Below, piece by piece: positions 46,117 through 56,100 of a stretch of 64,000 nucleotides of DNA (position 1 is the first letter of the stretch; each line of letters starts with the position of its first letter). Made by a program: the position numbers and the translations under genes. This DNA comes from Pelagerythrobacter marensis. GTDB lineage: Bacteria > Pseudomonadota > Alphaproteobacteria > Sphingomonadales > Sphingomonadaceae. The notes beneath the pieces are model-generated. The model did no database searches, was not told the origin of the DNA, and was given only the letters and a program-made list of their open reading frames with translations. The stretch lies in NCBI RefSeq assembly GCF_036700095.1, contig NZ_CP144918.1, positions 745,001 to 809,000 of the forward strand, written 5' to 3'.

Positions 46117-46797
46117 TCAGGCCTCGCCCGGATCGCCGGTGTCGCTGCGCCGGAGGAAGGAGGGTGCCGTGCCCGTCAGCGTCCGGGCCGAACGGGCGAG
46201 ATGGGCCTGATCGGCAAATCCGCATTCTGCTGCCAGTGCCGCGAGAGAGCCGGACCAGTCGGCCAGCGCAAGCAGGGCACGCCGCGTGCGCGTTTCGAGC
46301 CGGAAACGCTTGGGGGAAACGCCATAGACGCGGGAGAACCCGCGGCTGACCGAGGCGGGGTCCAGCCCGACCTCGTGCGCCCAGTCGCGAATTGCGAATG
46401 TCTCGTCGGTCGAGAGCGCCCGGGCGAGCAGGTCGGGCCAATCCACCGCCTCTATCGCGCGAGGGCGAAAATCGGCCCGCACCGCTTCCGCCGCGGCAAC
46501 CGGGTCGCGCTCCGCCAGACGCACGATCGCGTCGGGGTCGGCGACGGTTCCAGGCCCTTCGTCCAGCCCCGCCGCCAAGGGAAGGTTGAGAACGCGCGCG
46601 CCGCGTGTCCCAAACCGGTCGCGATGGGCCGACCAGGGGTGGTGGACCACCACTGTCCCCGGTGCGGCCCGCAGACGGCCGGTCTCGCCGGCTTCCTCGT
46701 ACCCGCCTTCCAGAACGAGCGCGATATAGCCATCGGTGTGGCGATGGCGGTCGAGCGCTGCCCCCGGTTCATGGCGCTCGGGCGCTGCGCAGGTCAC
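46117..46797 (-). CDS. AraC family transcriptional regulator
   Basis: The 226-residue protein has an N-terminal cupin-like sensor ([31 protein letters not shown]) and a C-terminal double helix-turn-helix ([40 protein letters not shown]). It is shorter than classical AraC. Its ATG overlaps the thrS stop (ATGA), so the two are co-expressed; a regulator coupled to thrS is unusual. The inducer is unknown. Confidence 0.87.
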   Translation of the reverse strand: MTCAAPERHEPGAALDRHRHTDGYIALVLEGGYEEAGETGRLRAAPGTVVVHHPWSAHRDRFGTRGARVLNLPLAAGLDEGPGTVADPDAIVRLAERDPVAAAEAVRADFRPRAIEAVDWPDLLARALSTDETFAIRDWAHEVGLDPASVSRGFSRVYGVSPKRFRLETRTRRALLALADWSGSLAALAAECGFADQAHLARSARTLTGTAPSFLRRSDTGDPGEA

Positions 46798-48794
46798 CCG
46801 CGCAGGTCCGGCGGCGATGCCGCCTCGCGCAGCATTGCGATTGCATCGTCGAGCGGCATGACTTTCTGTTGCCGTTCACCCAGTGTGCGCACCGCGACGG
46901 TGCCTTCCTCCGCCTCGCGTTTGCCGACCACCAGCAGGTGGGGGACTTTGGCCAGCGAGTGTTCGCGCACCTTGTAGTTGATCTTCTCGTTCCTGAGGTC
47001 GCGTTCGGCGCGGATTCCTGCCGCTTCGAGCTTGGCCGCGACGTCGTTCGCATAACTGTCGGCATCGGAAACGATCGTCGCCACCACGGCCTGCGTCGGC
47101 GCGAGCCAGACCGGGAGACGGCCGGCGTAGTGTTCGATCAGGATGCCGATGAAGCGTTCGTAGGAACCGAAGATCGCGCGGTGCAGCATGACCGGGCGGT
47201 GCTTCTCGCCATCTTCGCCGACATATGTGGCGTCGAGCCGTTCGGGCAGCACGCGGTCCGACTGGATCGTGCCGACCTGCCAGGTGCGGCCGATCGCGTC
47301 GGTCAGATGCCATTCGAGCTTGGGAGCATAGAACGCGCCTTCGCCGGGCAGTTCCTCCCACCCGTATTCCTCGGTTGCCATGCCGGCATCGATCACCGCC
47401 TGGCGCAGCTCCGCCTCGGCCTTGTCCCAGTCGGCATCGCTGCCGAAACGCTGTTCGGGGCGCAGGGCCAGCTTGATCTCGTAAGAGAAGCCGAAATCCT
47501 TGTAGATCCGGTCGGCCAGCTCGCAGAACTTGCGCACCTCGTCGACGATCTGCGCTTCGGTGCAGAAGATGTGGGCGTCGTCCTGCGTGAACTGGCGCAC
47601 GCGCATCAGCCCGTGAAGCGCGCCGTGCGGCTCGTTGCGGTGGCAGCACCCGTTTTCGTAGAGGCGCAGCGGCAGGTCGCGATAGCTGGTGATGCCCTGC
47701 TTGAAGACCAGCACATGCGCCGGGCAGTTCATCGGCTTGAGCGCCATCCAGTCGGCGGCGTCGGACACCAGCGGCCCCTCGTCCTCGACATTGGGCACTT
47801 CGTCGGGGATGACGAACATGTTCTCGCGATACTTGCCCCAGTGGCCGGACTGCTCCCATTGGCGCGCGTCCATCACTTGCGGCGTCTTGATCTCGCGATA
47901 GCCGGCTTCGTCGATCGCGCGGCGCATATAGGATTCGAGCGCGCGCCAGATGCGATAGCCCTGGGGGTGCCAGAAGACGCTGCCGTGCGCTTCTTCCTGC
48001 AGGTGGAACAGGTCCATCTCGCGGCCCAGCTTGCGATGGTCGCGCTTGGCCGCTTCCTCCAGCCTGTGAAGATGCGCGTCGAGCTGTTTCTTGTTGAGCC
48101 AGCCGGTGCCGTAGATCCGCGTGAGCTGGGCGTTGCGCTGGTCGCCGCGCCAGTAGGCGCCGGCCACCCGCATCAGCTTGAACGCCTGCGGGTCGAGCTT
48201 GCCGGTGGAAGCGAGGTGCGGGCCGCGGCACATGTCGAGCCAGTCGTCGCCCGACCAATACACCGTCAGCTCTTCGCCCTCGGGCAATTCCCTCGCCCAT
48301 TCGGCCTTGAACGTTTCGCCTTCGGACTGCCACTTGTCGATCAGCGCCTCGCGGCTCCAGACTTCGCGGCGCAGCGGTTTGTCGGCGCGAATGATCTCGC
48401 GCATCTTCTCCTCGATCGCGGGCAGGTCGTCCATCGAGAACGGATCGCGGCTGTCGGGCGCTTTCACGTCGTAATAGAAACCGTCTTCCGTCGCCGGGCC
48501 GAAAGTGATCTGCGTGCCCGGCCAGAGGGCCTGGACCGCCTCCGCCAGGACGTGGGCATAGTCGTGACGGACCAGCTCCAGCGCATCGGCCTCGTCGCGC
48601 GCGGTGATCAGCGCCAGTTCGGCATCGCCTTCGAAGGCGCGGTTGAGGTCGCGCACCTCGCCGTCGACGCGAGCGGCGAGCGCCGCCTTGGCCAGCCCCG
48701 GTCCGATCGCGGCGGCAACATCGGCCGGCGTGGTGCCCGGCTCGACCTCGCGCACCGATCCGTCTGGCAGGCTGATCTTGAGCAGTTCCGTCAT
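46794..48794 (-). CDS. thrS: Threonyl-tRNA synthetase
   Basis: The enzyme charges tRNA-Thr. The 666-residue protein has an N-terminal TGS domain ([14 protein letters not shown]), an editing domain with the HYAH-type zinc motif ([16 protein letters not shown]) and [16 protein letters not shown]. The class II core follows, with [16 protein letters not shown]-like sequence ([13 protein letters not shown]) and [29 protein letters not shown]. The anticodon domain ends with [17 protein letters not shown]. Length is normal. I saw no T-box in its leader. Confidence 0.97.
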   Translation of the reverse strand: MTELLKISLPDGSVREVEPGTTPADVAAAIGPGLAKAALAARVDGEVRDLNRAFEGDAELALITARDEADALELVRHDYAHVLAEAVQALWPGTQITFGPATEDGFYYDVKAPDSRDPFSMDDLPAIEEKMREIIRADKPLRREVWSREALIDKWQSEGETFKAEWARELPEGEELTVYWSGDDWLDMCRGPHLASTGKLDPQAFKLMRVAGAYWRGDQRNAQLTRIYGTGWLNKKQLDAHLHRLEEAAKRDHRKLGREMDLFHLQEEAHGSVFWHPQGYRIWRALESYMRRAIDEAGYREIKTPQVMDARQWEQSGHWGKYRENMFVIPDEVPNVEDEGPLVSDAADWMALKPMNCPAHVLVFKQGITSYRDLPLRLYENGCCHRNEPHGALHGLMRVRQFTQDDAHIFCTEAQIVDEVRKFCELADRIYKDFGFSYEIKLALRPEQRFGSDADWDKAEAELRQAVIDAGMATEEYGWEELPGEGAFYAPKLEWHLTDAIGRTWQVGTIQSDRVLPERLDATYVGEDGEKHRPVMLHRAIFGSYERFIGILIEHYAGRLPVWLAPTQAVVATIVSDADSYANDVAAKLEAAGIRAERDLRNEKINYKVREHSLAKVPHLLVVGKREAEEGTVAVRTLGERQQKVMPLDDAIAMLREAASPPDLRG

Positions 48795-49200
48795 CGTTTT
48801 CCGTTACCGTTGTTATGTTGCGGCGCCCGCGGCAGCCGCCGTCTGCGGGTGCCATGGCACAGGCGCGCGCGCGCTTGAAGAGCGGCGTTGGCCGGATGGC
48901 GATTTCGGGGAGGAACGCCGCACCACCCGAAACCGGGCGGCGGCGGATCGCGTCAGCGCGCGACCGACCGCACCCGGGCACGCCGGGCGGTGGTAGTCGC
49001 GGTTGAGCGATGCGCGTTCATGAACGTTCGAGATAGCGGCGAGAGGCCGACGCATCAAGCCGCTTCGGCAGTTGCACGATAGCCTGTCGTCCCGCAGCGG
49101 AAAGACATGGCAAGAATCGATGTCATTCTGTCATGCTTGCTTGACATGCCCAGCCTCCTGTGTCTATGGTCCTTTACATCGAATCAAGGGAGCTTGACTC
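48795..49200. other. Divergent intergenic region between thrS and the membrane/XRE module
   Basis: The 406 bases contain GC-rich sequence next to thrS and an AT-richer part near 49100-49190 that holds the promoter of the next operon. Frames here give Arg/Pro-rich translations with no signature. I see no RNA leader for thrS. Confidence 0.45.
49141..49170 (+). promoter_or_regulatory. Sigma70-type promoter of the membrane/XRE module
   Basis: TTGACA at 49141-49146 and TATGGT at 49165-49170, 18 bases apart, lie 31 bases before the ATG at 49201. An AAGGGAGC Shine-Dalgarno follows. The -35 is a perfect consensus. Confidence 0.6.
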
Positions 49201-49371
49201 ATGCCCGCAATTCGCCCCTTCCTCTGGGCTATCGCCGTTTTCGCCGTCGCCCTGCTCGACATCGCCGATGTGCTGCCCGGCTGGGCCACGATCGCGGCGG
49301 TCCTGACGCTGCCGTTCATGGCTGCGGTTTCGGGAATGCGCTGCCGCTATGCGGCGGGAGGCGACCGATGA
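49201..49371 (+). CDS. Small membrane protein, first gene of the XRE module
   Basis: This 56-residue protein has two short hydrophobic helices (PFLWAIAVFAVALLDIAD and ATIAAVLTLPFMAAVSG) joined by a loop with DVLPGW, and a charged tail (RCRYAAGGDR). The strong promoter, AAGGGAG site and ATGA overlap with the next gene make it a real gene. I do not recognise its family. Confidence 0.72.
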   Translation: MPAIRPFLWAIAVFAVALLDIADVLPGWATIAAVLTLPFMAAVSGMRCRYAAGGDR

Positions 49372-49988
49372 GCGGCGATCGACCCGGGGCCGGCAGCAGA
49401 CACCCCGGCCGCCCGCGCTGGCTGTGGGCCGGGCTAATGTTCGTATCGTTCGCGGCGATCGCAGGCTTGCGCATGAGCGGTGCGATCAACGAACCGACCG
49501 GTTTCGTCCTGCTTGCGGTGGCGATGCTGCTGATGATTCCGCTGGTCCGCGCCGGACTGGCCCACCGGCGGCAAACCGGCCATCTCAGCCCCGCCGTCGT
49601 GCGCTACACCCGGCGTTTTCTCGGCGCGACCTTCGGCTACGTGCTCGGCATGGGCCTCGCCGTCATGCTGCACGAACGGATGGACCTTAGCGGGCCGGAA
49701 GCCATCGCCATCGCCCTGCTGCCCGTGGTGCCGATCTTCGCGATGATCTGGGCGATGGGCCGCTATCTGGTCGAGGAGGAGGATGAGTTTCTGCGCCACC
49801 GGGCGACGCTCGCGTCGCTCTTCGGCCTCGGGGTCGTGCTCGCCCTGGGCAGCTTCTGGGGCTTTCTCGAAACATTCGGCGTGGCGCCGCATATCTGGGC
49901 CTGGTGGACTTTCCCCGTCTGGGCGATCGGCATGGGGCTGGCCCAGTGCTGGATGGCGTGGCGCGACCGTGCGGGGGCCGAAGGGTGA
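49368..49988 (+). CDS. Six-helix membrane protein
   Basis: The 206-residue protein has about six membrane helices, from WLWAGLMFVSFAAIAG to FPVWAIGMGLAQCWMAW. A cytoplasmic charged loop with EEEDEFLRHRATLASL lies before the fifth helix. The EEEDEFLR feature recurs in small membrane proteins next to XRE regulators of the YozG type. The function is unknown. Its ATG overlaps the previous stop, and its own stop overlaps the GTG of the XRE gene. Confidence 0.78.
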   Translation: MSGDRPGAGSRHPGRPRWLWAGLMFVSFAAIAGLRMSGAINEPTGFVLLAVAMLLMIPLVRAGLAHRRQTGHLSPAVVRYTRRFLGATFGYVLGMGLAVMLHERMDLSGPEAIAIALLPVVPIFAMIWAMGRYLVEEEDEFLRHRATLASLFGLGVVLALGSFWGFLETFGVAPHIWAWWTFPVWAIGMGLAQCWMAWRDRAGAEG

Positions 49989-50176
49989 AGAACCGGCTCA
50001 AGGTGCTTCGCGCCGAACGCGACTGGAGCCAGCAGGATCTGGCGCAGCGGCTCGAAGTTTCGCGCCAGAGCGTGAACGCGATCGAGACGGGCCGCTACGA
50101 TCCCTCGCTTCCGCTGGCCTTCCGCATTGCCGCATTGTTCGAAATGCCGATCGAAGCTATATTCCAGCCGGACTGA
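49985..50176 (+). CDS. Small XRE-family transcriptional regulator, GTG start
   Basis: The 63-residue protein is a lone Cro/CI-type helix-turn-helix: KNRLKVLRAERDWSQQDLAQ, LEVSRQSVNAIETGRYDPSL and a short end FEMPIEAIFQPD. This is the YozG-like type, in which a tiny regulator follows one or more membrane genes. The GTG at 49985 overlaps the previous stop as GTGA. It probably controls its own operon, which is inference. Confidence 0.9.
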   Translation: MKNRLKVLRAERDWSQQDLAQRLEVSRQSVNAIETGRYDPSLPLAFRIAALFEMPIEAIFQPD

Positions 50177-50186
50177 TGAGGGACAG

Positions 50187-50291
50187 ATGAAGCACGTCGC
50201 TGCACTGCTGCTTGCCTGCCTGCTCGTTGCCGGATGCGGTGAGCAGTCGGAAGAGCCGTCGCATTTCCAATACGTGCCCGCGCTCTATTGA
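50187..50291 (+). CDS. Tiny lipoprotein, 34 residues
   Basis: ATG at 50187 follows a good GAGGGACAG site 10 bases after the XRE stop. The product MKHVAALLLACLLVAGCG ends its signal with a LVAGC lipobox, leaving a mature lipoprotein of about 18 residues (CGEQSEEPSHFQYVPALY). Comparable tiny lipoproteins are known in proteobacteria (entericidin-like or others), but I cannot assign a family. Confidence 0.62.
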   Translation: MKHVAALLLACLLVAGCGEQSEEPSHFQYVPALY

Positions 50292-50322
50292 CGCGGGTTG
50301 CCATTGCCCCCGCCGGGCGGGC

Positions 50323-51090
50323 ATGGCCACGCGCATGACCGACGATATCGATTTCCACCGGCTCGGCGATGGCCGCCGCATCGCTTTCCGACACTTTGCC
50401 GGCCACGGCGATGGCGCCGCGCAGCCGACGCTGGTGTTCCTGCCCGGCTATATGTCCGACATGGCGGGCGGGAAGGCGACTGCGGTGTTCGGGTGGGCCA
50501 GGTCGCGCGGGCAGCCCTGCCTTCTGCTCGACTATTCGGGATGCGGCCGCAGCGGGGGCGAATTTGCCGAGGGCACTTTGTCGCGCTGGCGCGAAGAAGT
50601 GCTCGCGCTGGTCGCGTCGCGTGCAGAAGGGCCGGTGACCCTGATCGGGTCCTCGATGGGCGGATGGCTCATGCTGCTCGCCGGCGAAGCGCTCGGCCCC
50701 CGTATGGCCGGCATGGTCGGAATCGCCGCGGCGCCCGATTTTTCCGACTGGGGTTTCGACGAACGGCAGAAAGCCGATCTGGCCGCCGGGCGAACGGTGC
50801 TGGAAGACAATCCCTACGGTCCCGAACCCACGCCGACCTATCCGGCGTTCTGGCAGGATGCGCAGGACAACCGCCTGCTGGAGCGCGAGATCGCGGTCGA
50901 TTGCCCGGTGCGCCTGCTGCATGGCCAGCGCGATCCCGACGTGCCCTGGGAAACCAGCTTGCGGACCGCAGCGGCGCTGCGTTCGGACGACGTACAGGTG
51001 ACATTGGTGAAAGACGGCGATCACCGCCTGTCGCGCGAACAGGATATCGACCTGCTGTTGCGAACGCTCGCCGCGCTCCCCATCCAATAG
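50323..51090 (+). CDS. Alpha/beta hydrolase
   Basis: The 255-residue protein has the canonical fold: VFLPGYMSDMAGGKA with the oxyanion region, LLLDYSGCGRSGGEF, the nucleophile elbow GSSMGGWLMLLAG (Ser), VRLLHGQRDPDVPWE (acid) and KDGDHRLSREQD (His). The triad is complete. It resembles the YheT/palmitoyl-thioesterase-like serine hydrolases; the substrate is unknown. MATRM at 50323 or the second ATG four codons later could be the start. Confidence 0.85.
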   Translation: MATRMTDDIDFHRLGDGRRIAFRHFAGHGDGAAQPTLVFLPGYMSDMAGGKATAVFGWARSRGQPCLLLDYSGCGRSGGEFAEGTLSRWREEVLALVASRAEGPVTLIGSSMGGWLMLLAGEALGPRMAGMVGIAAAPDFSDWGFDERQKADLAAGRTVLEDNPYGPEPTPTYPAFWQDAQDNRLLEREIAVDCPVRLLHGQRDPDVPWETSLRTAAALRSDDVQVTLVKDGDHRLSREQDIDLLLRTLAALPIQ

Positions 51091-51120
51091 CAGGCACCGC
51101 CAAATCAGGAGCCTGCCCGA

Positions 51121-51954
51121 ATGACCCCGCTTCTCGCCCTCCTGCTCCAGGTCGGCCCCGCGCCGACGCTGGAGCCGATCTCGCCCCTTCCGCCGGAAAT
51201 GGAGCAGCAACGCGCCGACCGCGCGCGCCGCGACGCCTATGTCGAGGTGGGCCCGCCGACCAGCCGGCTCGCGCAGTGCCTCGCGCGCACCCGGCGCGAT
51301 CCCGGCGGAGCGGTGGAAGAAGCCGAGGCCTGGCTGGCGTCGGCAAGCGGTGCGGAGCGCGGCGATGCCGGCCAGTGCCTCGGGGTTGCGCAGGCGCAGC
51401 TGGGGCAAGGCGCGGCGTCGGCCGAGACTTTCCTCGCCGCGCGCGACGCCACCCCGGCCGACGATCGTCGGGCGCGGGCGCTGCGGGGCGCGCTGGCGGG
51501 GGGTGCGCTGCTGGCCGAAGGCGATCCGGCCGCCGCCCTCGCGTTGCTCGACACGGCGCGCGAGGACGCCCGGGCCGCCGCCGAAGGGGAGATTGCAGGC
51601 CAGATCGCGATCGACCGGGCCATCGCGCTGGTGGCGCTGGATCGTGCGGACGAGGCCGCCGATGCGCTCGCGGCGGCGCGTGCCGCCTTGCCCGACAATG
51701 CCCAGGCCTGGCTGCTTTCGGCGACGCTTTCGCGCCGCGCCGGCGATCTGGCCGAAGCGCAGGTGCGGATCGAGCGCGCGGCCGTGCTGGCGCCGCTCGA
51801 CCCGGCAGTGGGCCTGGAGGCTGGCGTGATCGCCGCCATGGCCGGGCGCGACGAAGCCGCTCGGCGCAGCTGGCGCTCGGTGATCGAAGCGGCTCCGGGC
51901 AGCCAGGCCGCCATCGCCGCGCAGCGCTACCTCGACAGATTGGACGACGCATGA
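51121..51954 (+). CDS. Tetratricopeptide-repeat protein
   Basis: The 277-residue protein is made of Ala-rich helical pairs of TPR type, for example GGAVEEAEAWLASA, GDAGQCLGVAQAQLGQG, AQAWLLSATLSRRAGDLAEA and AAVLAPLDPAVGLEAGVIAA. A short hydrophobic N-terminus (LLALLLQVGPAP) may be an uncleaved export signal. A protein-binding role is likely. Its TGA overlaps the start of the next gene (ATGA). Confidence 0.82.
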   Translation: MTPLLALLLQVGPAPTLEPISPLPPEMEQQRADRARRDAYVEVGPPTSRLAQCLARTRRDPGGAVEEAEAWLASASGAERGDAGQCLGVAQAQLGQGAASAETFLAARDATPADDRRARALRGALAGGALLAEGDPAAALALLDTAREDARAAAEGEIAGQIAIDRAIALVALDRADEAADALAAARAALPDNAQAWLLSATLSRRAGDLAEAQVRIERAAVLAPLDPAVGLEAGVIAAMAGRDEAARRSWRSVIEAAPGSQAAIAAQRYLDRLDDA

Positions 51955-52931
51955 TCGATTTTTCCGTTCTCGACCTCGTTCCGGTGCGCGAAGGCGGCAC
52001 GCTGGAGGAAGCCTATGCCGCCTCCGCCGCTCTCGCCCGTACGGCCGAGGCCACCGGGTGCAAGCGATTCTGGATCGCCGAACATCACGCGATGGAGGGG
52101 ATCGGGGGCGGTGCGACATCCGTCGTCATCGCGCATATCGGGCAGGCGACCTCCACCATTCGCATCGGTGCGGGCGGGATCATGCTGCCCAACCACAACC
52201 CTTTCGTGATCGCCGAACAGTTCGGCACGCTGGCCGCGCTGTTCCCCGGCCGGGTCGATCTCGGGCTCGGGCGTGCGCCCGGTGCCGGGCCGGAGCTGCA
52301 GCGCGCCTTGCGCAAGGATCTGCACCGCGCGGCCGAGCTGTTCCCGCAGGACGTGGCGGAACTGCGCGCCATGCTGTCGGGCGATCCGGAACTGCCTATC
52401 CGTCCGACACCCGGCTTCGGCGCCGATGTCGAGATGTGGATGCTCGGCTCCAGCCTGTTCGGGGCGCAGCTCGCCGCGCGCCTGGGCCTGCCCTATGCCT
52501 TCGCGAGCCATTTCGCGCCGACGCATCTCGACGCGGCGCTCGCGCTCTATCGGCGGGACTTTCAGCCTTCGGAAGCGCTGGAGAAACCGCGCGTCATGGC
52601 GGCCATGACGGTGTTCGCCGCGGAAACCGCCGAAGAAGCCGAGCTGATCGCCTCGTCGCAGGCGCAAAGCTTCGTCCGGCTGCGCACCGGCAACCCGGGG
52701 CGCCTGCCGCCGCCCGTCCCCGGCTATCGCGACAGCCTGCCGCCGCAGGCACGCGCGATCCTCGACCATATCGGCGAGGCGTCGGCAATCGGCACGCCCC
52801 ACGACGTCAGGGCGAAGATCGAGGCGTTCGTCGACCGAACCGGGGCAGACGAAATCATGCTGTCGGGCGCGACTTACGCGCCCGAGGCGCGCATCCGCAT
52901 GCTGGAGCTGGTGACCGAGGCGATGGGCTGA
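51951..52931 (+). CDS. LLM class flavin-dependent oxidoreductase
   Basis: This is a luciferase-like FMN-dependent monooxygenase or reductase. The 326-residue protein matches the well-known LLM group: FSVLDLVPVREGG, GCKRFWIAEHHAMEGIGGG, IRIGAGGIMLPNHNPFVIAEQ, GRVDLGLGRAPGAGP, LGSSLFGAQLAARLGL and FASHFAPTHLDAAL. The substrate is unknown. It is coupled to the TPR gene. Confidence 0.93.
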   Translation: MIDFSVLDLVPVREGGTLEEAYAASAALARTAEATGCKRFWIAEHHAMEGIGGGATSVVIAHIGQATSTIRIGAGGIMLPNHNPFVIAEQFGTLAALFPGRVDLGLGRAPGAGPELQRALRKDLHRAAELFPQDVAELRAMLSGDPELPIRPTPGFGADVEMWMLGSSLFGAQLAARLGLPYAFASHFAPTHLDAALALYRRDFQPSEALEKPRVMAAMTVFAAETAEEAELIASSQAQSFVRLRTGNPGRLPPPVPGYRDSLPPQARAILDHIGEASAIGTPHDVRAKIEAFVDRTGADEIMLSGATYAPEARIRMLELVTEAMG

Positions 52932-53114
52932 GCGCGGCGCCATCCGGCCGCTCCGGCGTGCAGCCGTGCGCTGTGGAGGACTTGTTCGCCGTAGGGGAAA
53001 TGCGCGCCGGAAACGTGGCTTGCGGCGCGAACGACTTGGGCGTAGTCGCGCAACATTATTGCCGCATCGGCGGTGTCTTTGGGCGGGCGTCAAGCGCCCG
53101 ATGGAGCGATTTCG

Positions 53115-56100
53115 ATGAGTTCGAGTGCAGCTGCGTCTTCGGGCAAGTCCCGCCGCGGACAGGCCGGCCTTTCCTCTCTCGTCGGGACTTTGACCGACCG
53201 GATTTGCGATTCGCTGCTGCCCGGCGATACGCCGTTCGCGAAGGAGAAGGTGCGCGAGGCCGCCGCCTTCATGCTCGAAGCGGCAGCGCGGCGCGAGCGC
53301 GGCGAAGCGTCGATCGCCCTCGCCTCCGCCACCGACGAGCGGCGTTTCATGCGGATCGCGCTGGTCAACGACGACATGCCGTTCCTGGTCGATTCGGTCG
53401 CGGCGACGATCGCAGCCCAGGGCCTCGCGATCGATCGCCTGGTCCACCCCGTGGTTCACGTTCGCCGCGACGACGACGGCGCATTGCGCGAGATTGCCGG
53501 GCAGCGCGGCGACGACACGCGCCGTGAATCGATGATCTACGTCGAGACGGTGCGGATCGACGCGCGCCAGCGGCGCGTGCTGGAGCGCGAGCTGCGGACC
53601 ACGCTCGCCGACGTCCATGCCGCCGTATCCGACTGGCCGAAAATGCGCGAGGCGATGCGCGCCGACGCCGCCCGAATCGAGGATGTCGAAGGGGCGGAGC
53701 TGCTCCGCTGGCTGGAAAGCGGAATGCTGACCCAGCTCGGCCACTTGCGGCGCCATCGCGACGGAAGCCACTCGGGCCTGCTCGGCATCTGCCGCAAGAG
53801 CGCGAGGCAGATCCTCGCCGACGCGTCCTACGATCGCGCGTTCGAGTGGTTCGGCGCGGCGGACGAAGGGCGCGAACTGTTGATTATCAAGGCCAACCGC
53901 CTTTCCAACGTGCACCGCCGCGTTCCGCTCGACCTGTTCATCACGCCGATCCGCGAGGACGGCGAAGTCGTCGCCCTGTCGATCCATGCCGGCGTGTGGA
54001 CCAGCGCGGCGCTGGCCGCGTCTCCTGCACAAGTGCCACGCCTGCGCGCGCAGGTTTCCGGCCTTATGGAGAAGTTCGAATTCGATGCCGGCGGCCATGC
54101 CGGAAAGGCGCTCGTTCACGCGCTCACCGCGCTGCCGCACGATCTCGTGATCGGTTTTTCCGCAGAGGATATCGAGCGGGTCGCGACCGCGATGATGAGC
54201 CTGGTCGATCGCCCGCGCCCCCGGCTTGCTCTGGTCGAGGCGCCGCTGGCCCGGCACCTGTTCGCATTCGTGTGGATGCCGCGCGACATGCTTTCGACCC
54301 AGGTTCGCCACCGGATCGAGGACCTGCTGGAAGAAGGCGCCGGGGCCACGATGCTCGACTGGAGCCTGCAGGTTGAAGGCGGCAATCTGGCCATGTTGCG
54401 CTTCGTGCTCGACTTGCGCGGCGGGCAGGTCTCGACGCCGGAAGCCGAGCTGGAGGCGCGCCTGCAGAAAATGCTGCGCGGCTGGGCCGAAGCGGTCGAG
54501 AGCGAACTGGCCGAGCAGATGGAGGCCGGCCGCGCCGCCGCGATCGCGACCCGTTTCGCCGAAGCGTTTCCGGCCGCCTATCGGGCGGATTACGGCGCGG
54601 CCGAGGCTGCGCTGGATATCGCCCGGATGCGCCATCTCTCGGCTCTCGAGTCCGAAGCGCCCAGCGGTGCGCCGCTGCAACGCGACGCGCGCCTCTATGC
54701 GCTCGACGGCGATCCCGAAGCCGAACTGCGGCTCAAGATCTACGAGCACGAAGGGGCACTGCCGTTGTCGGACGCGGTGCCGGCGCTGGAAAATTTCGGC
54801 TTCCGGGTGCTCGCGGAAATCCCCACGCCGCTGGACGAAGGGCGCCTGGGCACGATCCACGACTTCACCCTTGCCCTGCCCGAAACGGATACCCTGGCGG
54901 CGCTGCTCGAGCGTGCCGACGCGATCGAGGAAGCGATCGCGGCAGTGCTCAACGGATCGGCGGAGGACGATCCGTTCAACCGCCTGGTGATCGGCGCGGC
55001 GCTGAGCGCCGACGAGGCCAACTGGCTGCGCGCCTTCTATCGCTATTTGCGGCAGGCGGGGGTGAGCTTCACGATCTACACCGTGGTCGACGCGCTCGAC
55101 CGCGCGCCGGATGTGACGCGTGCCCTGGTGCGCCTGTTCGCAGCACGCAACGATCCCGATTTCGCCGGCGACCGCGAAGCCGCGACCCGCGAATGCGAGG
55201 ATGCGATCAAGCAGGGGCTCGCCGGGGTTGCGGCGATCAACGACGATCGCCTCCTGCGGCTCTATCACGCGGTGATCGGCGCCATCCTGCGGACCAACGC
55301 CTTTGCTCCCGCGGGGCAGGAGGCGCTGGCGTTCAAGATCGATTCGCAGCTCGTGCCCAACTTGCCCCGGCCGATTCCCTGGCGGGAAATCTTCGTCTAT
55401 TCGCGGCGGGTGGAAGGCATTCACTTGCGCGCCGGCCCCGTCGCGCGCGGGGGGCTGCGCTGGTCCGACCGGCGTGACGACTTCCGCACCGAGATCCTCG
55501 GCCTGATGAAGGCGCAGCGGGTCAAGAACGCGGTCATCGTGCCCACCGGGGCCAAGGGCGGGTTCTATCCCAAGCAGCTTCCGGCCCCCGAAAGGGACCG
55601 CGCCGCCTGGGCGGCCGAAGGGCAGGCGAGCTACGAGATATTCATCCGCACCCTGCTGTCGGTGACCGACAACCTGGAAGGCGACAAGGTCGTCCATCCC
55701 CCGCGGGTGGTGATCCGCGACGGGGAAGACCCCTATTTCGTGGTCGCGGCCGACAAGGGCACGGCGCGTTTTTCCGACGTTGCCAACGCCATTGCGGACA
55801 AGCGCGACTTCTGGCTCGGCGACGCTTTCGCCAGCGGCGGCTCGAACGGATACGATCACAAGGCGATGGGAATCACCGCGCGCGGGGCGTGGGTCTCGGT
55901 CCAGCGGCACTTCCTCGAACTGGGCGTCGACGTGCAGCGCGATCCGGTGCGCGTGGCCGGTTGCGGCGACATGTCGGGCGACGTGTTCGGCAATGGCATG
56001 TTGCTGTCGAAAGCGATCAAGCTGGTCGCGGCTTTCGACCATCGGCATATCTTCATCGATCCCGACCCCGATCCCGCGGCGAGCTGGAAAGAGCGCAAGC

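Noticed and set aside
48795-49200. T-box or other leader for thrS
   Set aside because: No conserved T-box sequence, specifier stem or terminator was seen; T-boxes are also not expected in this group.
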